In this document: one piece after another, positions 6,661 to 14,750 of the stretch
Layout of the letters: the number at the start of each line of letters is the position of its first letter
How positions within the stretch are numbered: the first letter of the stretch is position 1
Source of the DNA: Mucilaginibacter sp.
GTDB taxonomy: Bacteria > Bacteroidota > Bacteroidia > Sphingobacteriales > Sphingobacteriaceae
Assembly (NCBI RefSeq): GCF_028287845.1
Contig: NZ_JAQBOW010000086.1
Span: 1 to 35,238, forward strand
Reading direction: 5' to 3'
Length of the DNA: 35,238 nt
Program-made: the position numbers and the translations under genes
Notes under the pieces: model-generated
The model's input: only the letters and a program-made list of their open reading frames with translations
What the model was told of the DNA's origin: nothing
The model's database searches: none

Positions 6661-7494
6661 ATGAAAAGAATAATAATTTGCCTGATCATTTGTTTATTCA
6701 CAGCCGGACTTAAGGCACAAATTCCAAATTTTAGCTCAACCCAGTATATCGACCAGGAATTTGGTTTAGGTACTATCAGTCTTACTTATGGCCGACCCAA
6801 TGTAAAGGGCCGCAAAATATTTAACGGTACAGAGCCTTATGGTGTGGTGTGGCGCACGGGTGCCAATGCTGCAACTATTATTAAATTTACAGATACCGTA
6901 TTGGTAGAAGGGCATAAGCTGATGCCCGGCGAATATTCGCTATTTACTATACCCGGCGCAACAGAGTGGACCGTTATATTTAATAAGATAGCAAAACAAT
7001 GGGGCGCTTACTCATACGATCAAAAGCAGGATGTACTTCGTTTTAAAGTAAAACCTTTTAAACTGGCCGCACCTGTTGAAACATTAACCATACAGTTTGC
7101 CAATGTGAATATAGACAAGGGTATTTTGCAGATATTATGGGAGAATACCGGCTTATCGATCCATTTAAAAGCCGATGTGGATGCCCGAGTTATTGCCAAT
7201 ATAGCGCAAATGATGAAAGGGGAGAAGAAACCTTACTACCTGGCAGCGATATGGTACTATAACCATAATTTAGATATGCGTAAAGCATTAGAATGGATGA
7301 ATGAAGTAGAAAAAGTACAGCCCGATGCTTATAATGTAAGATACTGGAAAGCAAAGATACAGCTAAAACTGGGCGACAAGAAAGGTGCGATCTTTTCGGC
7401 CAAAATAGGTTTGGCAATAGCCGAGAAAGATAAAAATGCCGAATATATACGCATGAATAAAGAAGTACTGCGTGAGGCAGGAGCTGTTAAATAA
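6661..7494 (+). CDS. Secreted DUF2911 protein with helical C-terminal repeat region
   Basis: This 277-residue protein has a signal peptide (MKRIIICLIICLF to KAQ at about residue 20). Residues about 25-160 match DUF2911: ISLTYGRPNVKGRKIF, YGVVWRTGANAATIIKF and LMPGEYSLFTIP are diagnostic blocks. Residues about 185-275 form alpha-helical pairs (YLAAIWYYNHN, ALEWMNEVEKVQPDAYNVRYWKAK, LGDKKGAIFSAKIGLAIAE) that resemble tetratricopeptide repeats, a common extension in this family. The function of DUF2911 is unknown; it is abundant in Bacteroidota and predicted periplasmic or outer-membrane associated. It is followed after 32 bases by the symporter, so the two are probably co-transcribed. Confidence 0.88.
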   Translation: MKRIIICLIICLFTAGLKAQIPNFSSTQYIDQEFGLGTISLTYGRPNVKGRKIFNGTEPYGVVWRTGANAATIIKFTDTVLVEGHKLMPGEYSLFTIPGATEWTVIFNKIAKQWGAYSYDQKQDVLRFKVKPFKLAAPVETLTIQFANVNIDKGILQILWENTGLSIHLKADVDARVIANIAQMMKGEKKPYYLAAIWYYNHNLDMRKALEWMNEVEKVQPDAYNVRYWKAKIQLKLGDKKGAIFSAKIGLAIAEKDKNAEYIRMNKEVLREAGAVK

Positions 7495-7526
7495 CATATG
7501 CTGCACGACGAAATAACACACATTGG

Positions 7527-8741
7527 GTGAAAAATTATAAAAATATGATTTGGTTGATTGCCGGGATATGTATTGGCAGCATAGCCGGAATTATATTTGG
7601 TAAAAATGCTGAAGTGGTAAAGCCGGTGGGCGATATGTTTTTAAACCTGCTTTTTGTTGCCGTTATCCCGCTTGTTTTTTTCAGCATCGCCTCTGCCATT
7701 GCTAACCTGCATGGCGAGCAAAAGTTAAGCCGGATCATGATCATTATGTCGACCGTGTTTTTATCTACGGTGATTATTGCGGCGCTATTAACCATTGTTG
7801 CGGTGTGGATATTTCCTATTCATCAGGCAGTAACCATAACCCCCGGGCTGTTGAAACAAGGAGCAGGTAATAAATTATCGGGCGATCAGATAACTCAACT
7901 ATTTACCACCGGCGAGTTTTACCAGTTGCTTTCGCGTAAAAATATGCTGGCCATGATAATATTCAGCATTTTAATAGGGTTTGGAACATTAAGATCCGGC
8001 GAAAATGGGCAGGATTTCCGCAGGTTTTTAAATGCCGGGAGCGAGGTGTTTAAAAATGTATTTATCCTTATTATGAAGCTAGGCCCGGTGGGTTTAGGCG
8101 CTTATTTTGCTTACCAGGTGGCTGTATTTGGCCCATCTCTTTTTGGAACTTATGCGCATGCTATGGGGATAGGGTATGGGGTTAGCCTGTTTTATTATGC
8201 TGTTTTTTTTAGTTTATACGCTTTTATAGCAGGAGGAATTAAAGGAATAAAAAAATACTGGACAAACAATATCATTCCTTCTGCCACAGCTGTGGGCACC
8301 TGCAGCAGTATTGCCACTATACCTGCAAACCTGGACGCAGCAAAGAAAATGGGCGTTTCAGATATTATTGCCGGCATAACCATACCCTTAGGCGGCACAT
8401 TGCATAAAGATGGCTCGAGCGTTTCATCGATATTAAAAATGGCTGTGGTATTTGCTATGTTTGGTAAAAGCTTTAACAATCCTGAAATTATATTGCTGGC
8501 TCTTGGCATGACGGTATTGGTAAGTATTGTTGAAGGTGGCATACCTAACGGGGGCTACGTTGGCGAGTTGCTTTTTATATCTGCCTATGGCTTCCCGCCA
8601 GAGGCCCTGCCGCCGGCAATAATTATAGGAACATTGATAGATCCGGTTGCTACTTTACTTAATGCAACAGGCGATACCGTTGCAGCTATGTTGGTAAACA
8701 AGTTTGCTGACAAGGAAAGCTGGCTGCAGAGAATGGGTTAG
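7527..8741 (+). CDS. Dicarboxylate/amino acid:cation symporter (DAACS family)
   Basis: The 404-residue inner-membrane protein has about eight hydrophobic segments and the two re-entrant-loop signatures of GltP/GltPh carriers. The serine-rich loop is TCSSIATIPANL near residues 257-268, and the cation/substrate-site loop IPLGGTLHKDGSS is near residues 282-294. These carriers take up glutamate, aspartate or C4-dicarboxylates with Na+ or H+. The canonical SSSAxTLP is here CSSIATIP, and the aspartate-rich TM8 (usually DxxRTxxNVxGD) reads LIDPVATLLNATGD; the Arg that selects acidic amino acids is missing, so neutral substrates such as Ser/Thr or others are possible. The start is GTG at 7527; the only nearby ATG, at 7545, would trim six residues. 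The flanking peptidase and aminotransferase suggest amino-acid use. Confidence 0.9.
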   Translation: MKNYKNMIWLIAGICIGSIAGIIFGKNAEVVKPVGDMFLNLLFVAVIPLVFFSIASAIANLHGEQKLSRIMIIMSTVFLSTVIIAALLTIVAVWIFPIHQAVTITPGLLKQGAGNKLSGDQITQLFTTGEFYQLLSRKNMLAMIIFSILIGFGTLRSGENGQDFRRFLNAGSEVFKNVFILIMKLGPVGLGAYFAYQVAVFGPSLFGTYAHAMGIGYGVSLFYYAVFFSLYAFIAGGIKGIKKYWTNNIIPSATAVGTCSSIATIPANLDAAKKMGVSDIIAGITIPLGGTLHKDGSSVSSILKMAVVFAMFGKSFNNPEIILLALGMTVLVSIVEGGIPNGGYVGELLFISAYGFPPEALPPAIIIGTLIDPVATLLNATGDTVAAMLVNKFADKESWLQRMG

Positions 8742-8765
8742 ATTTGCTATATTAGGCCCTTTTTA

Positions 8766-9908
8766 ATGGCTGCTATGAAAAAAATATTTACTTGTTTTTT
8801 TATCTTATTTACGGTTCAATTTGCCGGTGCGCAACACAAAAAAAGAGCGCGCGATTATGGTTTACATTTTGGTGTTATATCCCCCGGGAAACTAAATACT
8901 ATAACCGATGTGGCGGGTGTAAAAGTTGGGCATGTTACTTTAATTAAAGGCGACTCGATACGAACAGGGGTTACCGCTATTTTGCCTTACGATGGTAATA
9001 TATTCCAAAATAAAGTACCCGCGGGTATATTTGTAGGTAATGGCTTTGGTAAACTGGCAGGTTCCACGCAGGTTATAGAACTGGGTAATATTGAAACCCC
9101 CATAGTTTTAACCAATACACTTAATGTTGCCGCGGGGATGGAGGGTGCTATAAGGTATACACTCGGGCAAAAAGGCAATGAAAAAATACAATCTGTAAAC
9201 GCGTTAGTTGGCGAAACCAATGATGGTTTCCTGAATGATATACGCGGTACGCATGTAACTAAAGATGATGTAATAACTGCTATTAAAAATGCAGGTACAT
9301 CAGTAGAAGAAGGGGCAGTTGGCGCGGGTACAGGCACGGTCTGTTTTGGATATAAAGGCGGAATTGGAACAGCTTCGCGGTTATTACCTAAAAGCCTTGG
9401 TGGTTATACCGTAGGTGTATTGGTGCAAACAAATTTTGGCGGTGTATTACAGATTGATGGTGTTCCGGTGGGTAAAGAGCTGGGTAAGTTTGAATTTAGC
9501 AACCAGTTAATGAATAATGTTGACGGTTCATGTATGATGATTGTGGCTACTGATGCACCTTTGGATAGCCGCAATTTACAACGACTTGCCAAGCGTGCAT
9601 TTATGGGCCTGGCTAAAACCGGTGGCATAGCATCCAATGGCAGCGGCGATTATGTAATTGCTTTCTCAACCGCTGCCTCAGTGCGTGTACCTAATCAGTC
9701 TAAACAATTACAGCAAGTGCAGCTATTGCAAAATGAGGACACATCGCCGCTTTTTTTGGCGACAATTGAGGCTACAGAAGAAGCTATAATTAACTCTTTA
9801 TTTGCAGGTGTAACCATAGTTGGTAAAAGCGGGCATAAAGTAGAAGCGCTGCCATTAGATAAAGTAATACCTATTTTAAAAAAATATAACGCTATTAAAA
9901 GTGAGTAA
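8766..9908 (+). CDS. P1 family self-processing aminopeptidase (DmpA/BapA type), exported
   Basis: These N-terminal nucleophile hydrolases remove N-terminal L- or D-residues or beta-amino acids from small peptides. The 380-residue precursor has a signal peptide (KKIFTCFFILFTVQFAGAQ). The alpha part shows ITDVAGVKVGHVTL, TGVTAILP, PAGIFVGNGFGKLAG, TPIVLTNTLNV and EEGAVGAGTGTVCFGYKGGIGTASR. The autocleavage site is Gly254-Ser255 in DGSCMMIVATDAPL; Ser255 would become the nucleophile of the beta subunit, matching Gly249-Ser250 of DmpA. The signal peptide places it in the periplasm. Two starts are possible, 8766 and 8775; the second gives the more usual MKK signal start. The 3' end overlaps the aminotransferase gene by 8 bp, implying translational coupling. 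Confidence 0.92.
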   Translation: MAAMKKIFTCFFILFTVQFAGAQHKKRARDYGLHFGVISPGKLNTITDVAGVKVGHVTLIKGDSIRTGVTAILPYDGNIFQNKVPAGIFVGNGFGKLAGSTQVIELGNIETPIVLTNTLNVAAGMEGAIRYTLGQKGNEKIQSVNALVGETNDGFLNDIRGTHVTKDDVITAIKNAGTSVEEGAVGAGTGTVCFGYKGGIGTASRLLPKSLGGYTVGVLVQTNFGGVLQIDGVPVGKELGKFEFSNQLMNNVDGSCMMIVATDAPLDSRNLQRLAKRAFMGLAKTGGIASNGSGDYVIAFSTAASVRVPNQSKQLQQVQLLQNEDTSPLFLATIEATEEAIINSLFAGVTIVGKSGHKVEALPLDKVIPILKKYNAIKSE

Positions 9909-10725
9909 ATACACTATTGTTAATGGAGAATTTTTGCCGGCTGCAACAGCGTCGGTATTAATTACAGACCTGGCCGTACAAAGAGGCTACGGTATTTTTG
10001 ATTTTTTTAAAACGATTAATGGCGAGCCGGTTTTTGTAGAAGATCATCTGGACCGTTTCTATAATTCGGCAACAGCCATGCGATTGCCGGTAGATAAGAG
10101 CAGGGAAGAATTAAAGAGCTTGTTGTTTACACTCATTAAAGAGAACGGATTGTTTGACTCAGGAATAAAAATAACGCTTACCGGCGGTTATTCTGCCGAT
10201 GGGTACACGTTGGCAAAACCAAATATGATTATCACCCAGCAACCATTAACTATAAATAAGGAAATTAATATAAAGGGCATTAAGATAATTACTCACCCGC
10301 ACCAGCGCCAGCTTGCCGAAGTTAAAACCCTTGATTATTTGATGGCAATTTGGCTGCAGCCGTTAATTAAACAAAAAGGTGCGGATGATGTACTGTATCA
10401 TAACCACGGAATGGTGAAAGAGTGCCCGCGTGCAAATTTCTTTATTGTAATGCCCGATAACCAGGTAATAACCAGTGCAGATAAGATATTAAAAGGTATT
10501 GTGCGTAAACAGGTTTTAAATCTTAATATCGACGGAATAACTATCCGCGAAAAAGAAATTAGCCTGGAAGACTTAAAGCAATGTAAAGAAGCTTTTATTA
10601 CCAGTTCTACAAAAAATATTTTGCCCGTTACCGAAATTGACGGCCAAATAATTGGCAATGGTTATGCAGGCGACGTAACAATGGCTTTAGCAGAAAGGCT
10701 GAAAGAATTTGTATTTAGCAAATGA
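9901..10725 (+). CDS. Class IV (fold type IV) PLP aminotransferase
   Basis: The 274-residue cytosolic enzyme belongs to the branched-chain/D-amino acid aminotransferase and ADC-lyase fold. The N-terminal domain shows VQRGYGIFDFFKT and EDHLDRFYNSA. The PLP-binding Lys is probably Lys142 in EVKTLDYL, and Glu174 in VKECPRANFFIV contacts the pyridine ring. Substrate cannot be assigned from sequence; D-amino acid transaminase, branched-chain transaminase or aminodeoxychorismate lyase are all possible. The start is a GTG at 9901 inside the end of the P1 peptidase gene (8-bp overlap); no better start lies nearby and the family N-terminus (YTIVNGEFLP) begins right after. Coupling to a DmpA-type peptidase supports a role in amino-acid, perhaps D-amino-acid, breakdown. 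Confidence 0.88.
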   Translation: MSKYTIVNGEFLPAATASVLITDLAVQRGYGIFDFFKTINGEPVFVEDHLDRFYNSATAMRLPVDKSREELKSLLFTLIKENGLFDSGIKITLTGGYSADGYTLAKPNMIITQQPLTINKEINIKGIKIITHPHQRQLAEVKTLDYLMAIWLQPLIKQKGADDVLYHNHGMVKECPRANFFIVMPDNQVITSADKILKGIVRKQVLNLNIDGITIREKEISLEDLKQCKEAFITSSTKNILPVTEIDGQIIGNGYAGDVTMALAERLKEFVFSK

Positions 10726-10739
10726 TATTGGCTACCAGG

Positions 10740-10816
10740 ATTTGCTATTAATCCGATTTGCAATCTTATACTTAAGCTGTTACGCTTAATCCGTTTGCTC
10801 TGGATTACAATCCAGA
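10740..10816. repeat. Small intergenic hairpin repeats around GATTTGCAATC / GGATTACAATCC
   Basis: After the aminotransferase gene come GATTTGCAATC (about 10755-10765) and a perfect 8-bp inverted repeat TCTGGATT-AC-AATCCAGA (10799-10816), with further AATCCG fragments between. The units look like degenerate copies of short palindromic intergenic repeats. No T-run follows, so they are weak terminators at best. Confidence 0.4.
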
Positions 10817-10954
10817 AACATTTAAACAATAAGCCTGAAAGTTTTTCTTACTTTGATGATTATCTTTCTATCTTTATATCAGGTGGTTACATATACTGTA
10901 ACTTTAACTTCCGGCGGATTGCCCACCCACGCCAATTAAACGCTGAAATATAAA

Positions 10955-11650
10955 ATGATGATTGACGAATCACAAGGCAAAGCAGCGAAAGTTATTGGAT
11001 TCACTTATCTGTTTGCGCTTGTCCCGGCTATCTTTGCCGAGTTCTATGTCAGGGGCCATTTGGTCGTCTTCAACAATGCCGCGCAAACTGCGTTGAATAT
11101 TATTGGGAACGATAGGCTTTTTCGCCTCGGCATTGCCAGTAATCTCGTCGTCTTCGCAGTTGATGTAGCTCTTATCACCGCTCTGTATGTGGTTTTGAAG
11201 CCGGTTAACATGCGCCTGGCCTTGCTGGCTGCAGGTTGGGGGCTGATAGAGACCACAATACTGGTCATAGTCACGCTGGATGACCTTGATGTACTGCGTA
11301 TCCTGAGCGGGGCAGACTATTTGCAAGCATTTGAAGTAAGCCGGTTACAGGCTTTAGCGAGGCTGTCTATAGGTGCGCACGATGCTACGTATAACGTTGG
11401 TTTGGTATTCGCTGGGCTTAGAAGTACCACCTTTTGTTATTTGTGGTTCAGGTCCGGTTTCATTCCGCGGATATTGGCAGGCTGGGGGATAGTTGCTTCT
11501 TTTCTGATGGGAGCATGCGCCTTTTTGTTCATCATTTTTCCGGAGCTTTCAAAGGTTATTCCTGTGGGAATTTACGGCGGTCCTATTTTTATTTTCGAAC
11601 TAACAATGGGTTTTTGGCTGTTGTTCATGAAACTACGGACATCAGACTGA
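10955..11650 (+). CDS. DUF4386 family integral membrane protein (first of two)
   Basis: The 231-residue protein has about six hydrophobic segments and the DUF4386 pattern: an N-terminal KVIGFTYLFALVPAIFAEFYV, a middle LLAAGWGLIETTILVIVTL, GLVFAGLRSTTFCYLWFRSGFIPRILAGWGI near residues 150-180, and a final FELTMGFWLLFMKL. The function of this family is unknown. ATG at 10955 and 10958 are equally good starts. A second DUF4386 gene begins 29 bases after its stop, so they form a tandem unit. Base composition is higher in GC than in genes further left, in line with transfer of the pair. Confidence 0.8.
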   Translation: MMIDESQGKAAKVIGFTYLFALVPAIFAEFYVRGHLVVFNNAAQTALNIIGNDRLFRLGIASNLVVFAVDVALITALYVVLKPVNMRLALLAAGWGLIETTILVIVTLDDLDVLRILSGADYLQAFEVSRLQALARLSIGAHDATYNVGLVFAGLRSTTFCYLWFRSGFIPRILAGWGIVASFLMGACAFLFIIFPELSKVIPVGIYGGPIFIFELTMGFWLLFMKLRTSD

Positions 11651-11679
11651 ACACTGAAAAGACTATAATCGGAATAAAC

Positions 11680-12390
11680 ATGGAAAATCAAAATATTGAA
11701 GCTTCCCGACAATTTTACGCAAAGGTTGCCGGCTTTACCATCCTTTTTTACATTGCTGTAGGTCTTGCCAGCGTGACTTTGCATAGCCGCGCAACCAGCG
11801 GCGCCGAAGGAACTGACGCGATTCTCGCGGGCATTGCCCGGCACGCGTCAGCAGTGCGGGTGACTGTTATACTGGAGTTGCTCGAATGCTTCTCGGCACT
11901 TGTGCTGGCTGTGACGCTATACCGGATAACGCGCGACGAGAGTAGTGAGCTGGCTATGCTGGCCCTGGTATGCCGCGTTTGCGAAAGCGTGCTGGCTGCG
12001 ATTGGTATCCGGAGAACACTGGGCCTGCTGTGGCTCGCGACGACGGGGGACAGGGTGGGAGGTCATCTCACCGCAACCGCGGACGCGATCGGTGCCTACT
12101 TATTGATGCCGGCTCAAAGCGCGATGATTGGCGCACCCTTCTTCGCCGTTGGGACCATGATCTTCTCCTATCTCCTGCTGCGTTCACGAAGCGTACCCGC
12201 CACACTCGCGGGGCTTGGCGTGTTCGCATCGGTACTGCTTGTGGTAGGTTTGCCCCTGCAGCTTGCCGAATTCTTTAAAGGACCGATGACTTTGTGGATG
12301 TGGGGGCCGATGTTCGCGTTCCAATTTCTGCTCGGGGTGTGGCTACTCATAAAAGGGGTCAGTACAAAGACCCGGAAGCAACCAGCGTGA
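11680..12390 (+). CDS. DUF4386 family integral membrane protein (second, GC-rich)
   Basis: The open frame extends upstream, but the start is taken at ATG 11680 (MENQNIEASRQFYAKVAGF), giving 236 residues that match the length and N-terminus of the neighbouring DUF4386 protein. Shared features include KVAGFTILFYIAVGLASV, a middle LVCRVCESVLAAIGI, LLRSRSVPATLAGLGVF and FQFLLGVWLLIKG at the C-terminus, with about six membrane segments. The part from about 11780 on is clearly GC-rich (about 60% in a counted line against about 40% in a line of the P1 peptidase gene) and uses codons such as CTC, GCG and CGC that are rare nearby. This suggests recent acquisition from a GC-rich donor. The stop codon TGA lies inside the left end of a MITE-like repeat. 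Confidence 0.8.
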   Translation: MENQNIEASRQFYAKVAGFTILFYIAVGLASVTLHSRATSGAEGTDAILAGIARHASAVRVTVILELLECFSALVLAVTLYRITRDESSELAMLALVCRVCESVLAAIGIRRTLGLLWLATTGDRVGGHLTATADAIGAYLLMPAQSAMIGAPFFAVGTMIFSYLLLRSRSVPATLAGLGVFASVLLVVGLPLQLAEFFKGPMTLWMWGPMFAFQFLLGVWLLIKGVSTKTRKQPA

Positions 12391-12468
12391 TCACCAACAA
12401 GTACTGCAATGTTGTAATTTTAGTAACATGGCCGATATTAATTCTGATTGTCATACACAGTTTTTGAC
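12387..12468 (+). repeat. Degenerate third copy of the MITE-like repeat
   Basis: GATCACCAACAAGTACT and then ACATGGCCGATATTAATT and GATTGTCATA match the elements at 20643-20761 and 20807-20893 base for base over long stretches, with scattered changes. The right end is lost after about TTTTTGACC. The left end overlaps the stop codon of the upstream DUF4386 gene. Confidence 0.7.
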
Positions 12469-12582
12469 CCTAGTGGCCAAGACTATATATATGGAGTGAG
12501 AGGAGAGAAGTTGTAAGCAAGCCCATTTTAAAAAACAAGCTTACTTTTGGATGCTTTAGCAGTTGCGAAAAGAACCCCAGTG

Positions 12583-12876
12583 TTATTTTACTGCAATAAG
12601 CTCAACATGCTCAATAACCGGCGCTGTTGAAAAAAGTTCAGAGGCATTTGCCATCAACGCTTTAGCGATTTCACCGGTAAGATGCGCGTTTCGGCCTCCT
12701 TCTGTTTCAAAAGTATCAAATATGCCAAATGTAGCTGGGCCCAATTGCAAAGCATACCATCTATCGGTATCCGGTTCGGCCGCCGCTATAGGTAGGGCGT
12801 TTTTTAAAAAGTTCAATACTTCAGTTTCTTTGCCCGGCTTAGCTTCAAGTCTTGCAAGTAATGCAAATTTTTCCAT
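12583..12876 (-). CDS. Antibiotic biosynthesis monooxygenase (ABM) domain protein
   Basis: ABM proteins are small dimeric alpha/beta ferredoxin-like proteins; some oxidise quinols or other aromatics without cofactor, and many have no known substrate. The start at ATG 12876 gives 97 residues beginning MEKFALLARLEAKPGKE, the standard ABM first strand; a longer frame to 12951 would add 25 polar residues and would read through the promoter. Other matching blocks are VLNFLKNALPIAAAEPDTDRWY, FGIFDTFETEGGRNAHL and the closing HVELIAVK. It stands alone on the minus strand between the DUF4386 pair and the berberine-bridge oxidoreductase. A perfect -7 box (TACTTTTG) lies 29 bases upstream and a 17-bp palindrome lies about 50 bases further. 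Confidence 0.88.
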   Translation of the reverse strand: MEKFALLARLEAKPGKETEVLNFLKNALPIAAAEPDTDRWYALQLGPATFGIFDTFETEGGRNAHLTGEIAKALMANASELFSTAPVIEHVELIAVK

Positions 12877-12904
12877 GGTAATGTTTTTAATGTTACGATT
12901 GGTA

Positions 12905-12912
12905 CAAAAGTA
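12905..12912 (-). promoter_or_regulatory. -7 promoter box for the ABM gene
   Basis: The minus-strand sequence TACTTTTG matches TAnnTTTG exactly and would give a leader of about 22-25 bases before the ATG at 12876. A TTTC that could serve as -33 lies at only 15 bases spacing. Confidence 0.45.
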
Positions 12913-12963
12913 GCGTTCTGCGATATTGAAATTTATCTTCTGGTCTTTCAAATAGCCATTAAA

Positions 12964-12980
12964 ATGTAATATAATTACAT
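12964..12980. promoter_or_regulatory. 17-bp palindrome upstream of the ABM promoter
   Basis: ATGTAAT-ATA-ATTACAT is a perfect inverted repeat with a 3-base centre, of the size bound by dimeric regulators such as TetR, MarR or HxlR types. It lies between the ABM gene and the oxidoreductase gene, upstream of the ABM promoter. No such regulator gene is adjacent. Confidence 0.35.
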
Positions 12981-13061
12981 CTAAACATACCCGGATTTCT
13001 CGCGCCGGACAAGGCAGTTGTACTAACGTACGATTGCTGATTATCGCAAAGAATAATGGTT

Positions 13062-14456
13062 TTAAACCGTCATTTTTTCGGCTGTGGGTTTTATATTTTG
13101 ATTCACCCTAAATAAATTATCCGGGTCGTATTTATTCTTTATCGTTACTAATCGTTTATAATTTTCGCCATAAGTTGCTTTCACCCGTTCCTCTCCTTCA
13201 TCCATCATAAAATTCACATAAGCGCCACCTGCCGAATAAGGGTGCAATGCTTCCCAGTAGGCTTTGGTCCAGGCTGTAATTTTTTCTTTATTTGCCGGGT
13301 CAGGGTCAACGCCAACTATAACCATTGCCCAGGTGGCGTCGCGGTAGCTCCAGGCTGTGTCTTTTTTATTTACACGAGAGGCTGCCCCATTAACCGGATA
13401 TAAGTGCATGGTTGAGTGCATTGTCGGCATTCCTTCGCCAAAAGGAAGGTGCTTTGCAATTGCCTCGTCGCTAAGTTCATTTACAAAGTCGGCACGCCAG
13501 TACCATTGCAAACCGGTGGGGTAAACGGCATCGAACATGCTTTGCAATGCCGGTTGAGGTAATGGGCCAACAAAATCAAGAGCAGGTGTTTTAAAAGCGC
13601 GAATAGGCTTAAATATTTCTTCCGCTTTTTCTAATGGCCCTGTATATGCCCATACAATCCCGCACATTTTTTTTAGGTGCAGATGCTCCGGGAATGGAGC
13701 TCCCGGAGGAACAGTGAGGAAAGCAAAAAAACCATTCAGTTCATCCGGTGCGTACTTTATCAAATCGCGATACCATTTCATTACAGCTTCGGCCTCACTC
13801 ATCTCATATAACATTGGCCCGCCATATACCATATCTATCGGGTGCAGTTTAAATGTGAAGGCAGTAACTACGCCAAAGTTTCCGCCGCCGCCTCTTACCG
13901 CCCAATACAAATCCTGGTTTTGATTGTCGTTGGCTGTTATAAAACTTCCGTCGGCCAACACCATATCAACCGATAGCAGGTTATCTATACTCAATCCGTA
14001 TTTTCTGGTGAGATGACCAATACCGCCGCCCAATGTCAAACCGCCTACACCTGTTGTGGAAATAATTCCGCTTGGGGTGGCCAAACCGAATGCATGTGTA
14101 GCATGGTCCACATCGCCCCATGTACATCCTGCGCCCACTACTGCCGTTTTTGCCTGCGGGTTAACCTGGATGTATTTCATCCTAGAGAGATCGATTACTA
14201 ATCCGTCATCACAAATCCCTAATCCGCCGGCATTGTGGCCCCCGCTGCGAATGGAAAGGAGCATTTCGTTTTCTCTCGCAAAATTAACCGACTGTATCAC
14301 ATCCGCAACATCTGCACAATACACAATCATGCGCGGGTGCTTGCTTATCATGGCATTGTACACCTTGCAAGCATCGTCATAACCTTGATCCTGCGGTTCT
14401 ATTAGGCCGCCTCTTAAGGTTGATTTAAATTCCTGAATAGAAGTTTGATTAAACAT
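13062..14456 (-). CDS. FAD-linked oxidase of the berberine bridge enzyme family
   Basis: The 464-residue flavoprotein has a PCMH-type FAD-binding domain (residues about 35-210) followed by a substrate domain and the C-terminal BBE motif (YGENYKRLVTIKNKYDPDNLFRVNQ is spread over residues about 428-452). His74 in RSGGHNAGG is the expected 8-alpha-histidyl FAD link. In bicovalent members a Cys lies just before TVGVGGH; here the stretch reads SGIISTTGVGG, so attachment is probably by His only. Such enzymes oxidise sugars, alcohols or other small molecules and pass electrons to oxygen. There is no signal peptide, so it should be cytosolic. It lies with a quinone reductase, an ABM protein and a MetA-like protein; the gene group looks like accessory aromatic or redox metabolism, but the substrate is unknown. 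Confidence 0.9.
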   Translation of the reverse strand: MFNQTSIQEFKSTLRGGLIEPQDQGYDDACKVYNAMISKHPRMIVYCADVADVIQSVNFARENEMLLSIRSGGHNAGGLGICDDGLVIDLSRMKYIQVNPQAKTAVVGAGCTWGDVDHATHAFGLATPSGIISTTGVGGLTLGGGIGHLTRKYGLSIDNLLSVDMVLADGSFITANDNQNQDLYWAVRGGGGNFGVVTAFTFKLHPIDMVYGGPMLYEMSEAEAVMKWYRDLIKYAPDELNGFFAFLTVPPGAPFPEHLHLKKMCGIVWAYTGPLEKAEEIFKPIRAFKTPALDFVGPLPQPALQSMFDAVYPTGLQWYWRADFVNELSDEAIAKHLPFGEGMPTMHSTMHLYPVNGAASRVNKKDTAWSYRDATWAMVIVGVDPDPANKEKITAWTKAYWEALHPYSAGGAYVNFMMDEGEERVKATYGENYKRLVTIKNKYDPDNLFRVNQNIKPTAEKMTV

Positions 14457-14750
14457 GGCACATTTATTTTAGAATACATTTAAATTAACAAAACAGATTC
14501 CGTTGGAAACAATGAATATGCAGGTTTGGGTAACCCATTATAGTGTAGACAGGGTTAAATAAAAACGAATAAATATTTATAAGGTTTTAGCTGATGGCAG
14601 AATTAATTTTTTCGTAGAAAGCAAAAGGTATTTATAGAGATGGTATTCTGGTTGTATTGGTGTTTACTCGTGCTTATCTTTTCAATTTCTTAACATATGT
14701 TATTGTCGGCGCAGTAGCTTTTACAGAAATTTGATAAAAATAAAAGAGAA

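Noticed and set aside
8195..8542. A 115-codon minus-strand frame within the symporter gene
   Set aside because: The plus strand encodes conserved DAACS motifs over the same bases; the minus frame is its shadow.
11434..11679. Upstream extension of the second DUF4386 gene
   Set aside because: The extension overlaps the first DUF4386 gene in another frame and has no family similarity; the ATG at 11680 gives the usual N-terminus.
12514..12544. GTAAGC...GCTTAC inverted repeat with T-run as a terminator
   Set aside because: The stem is only 6 bp with a 19-base loop and lies well past the ABM stop; too weak to call.
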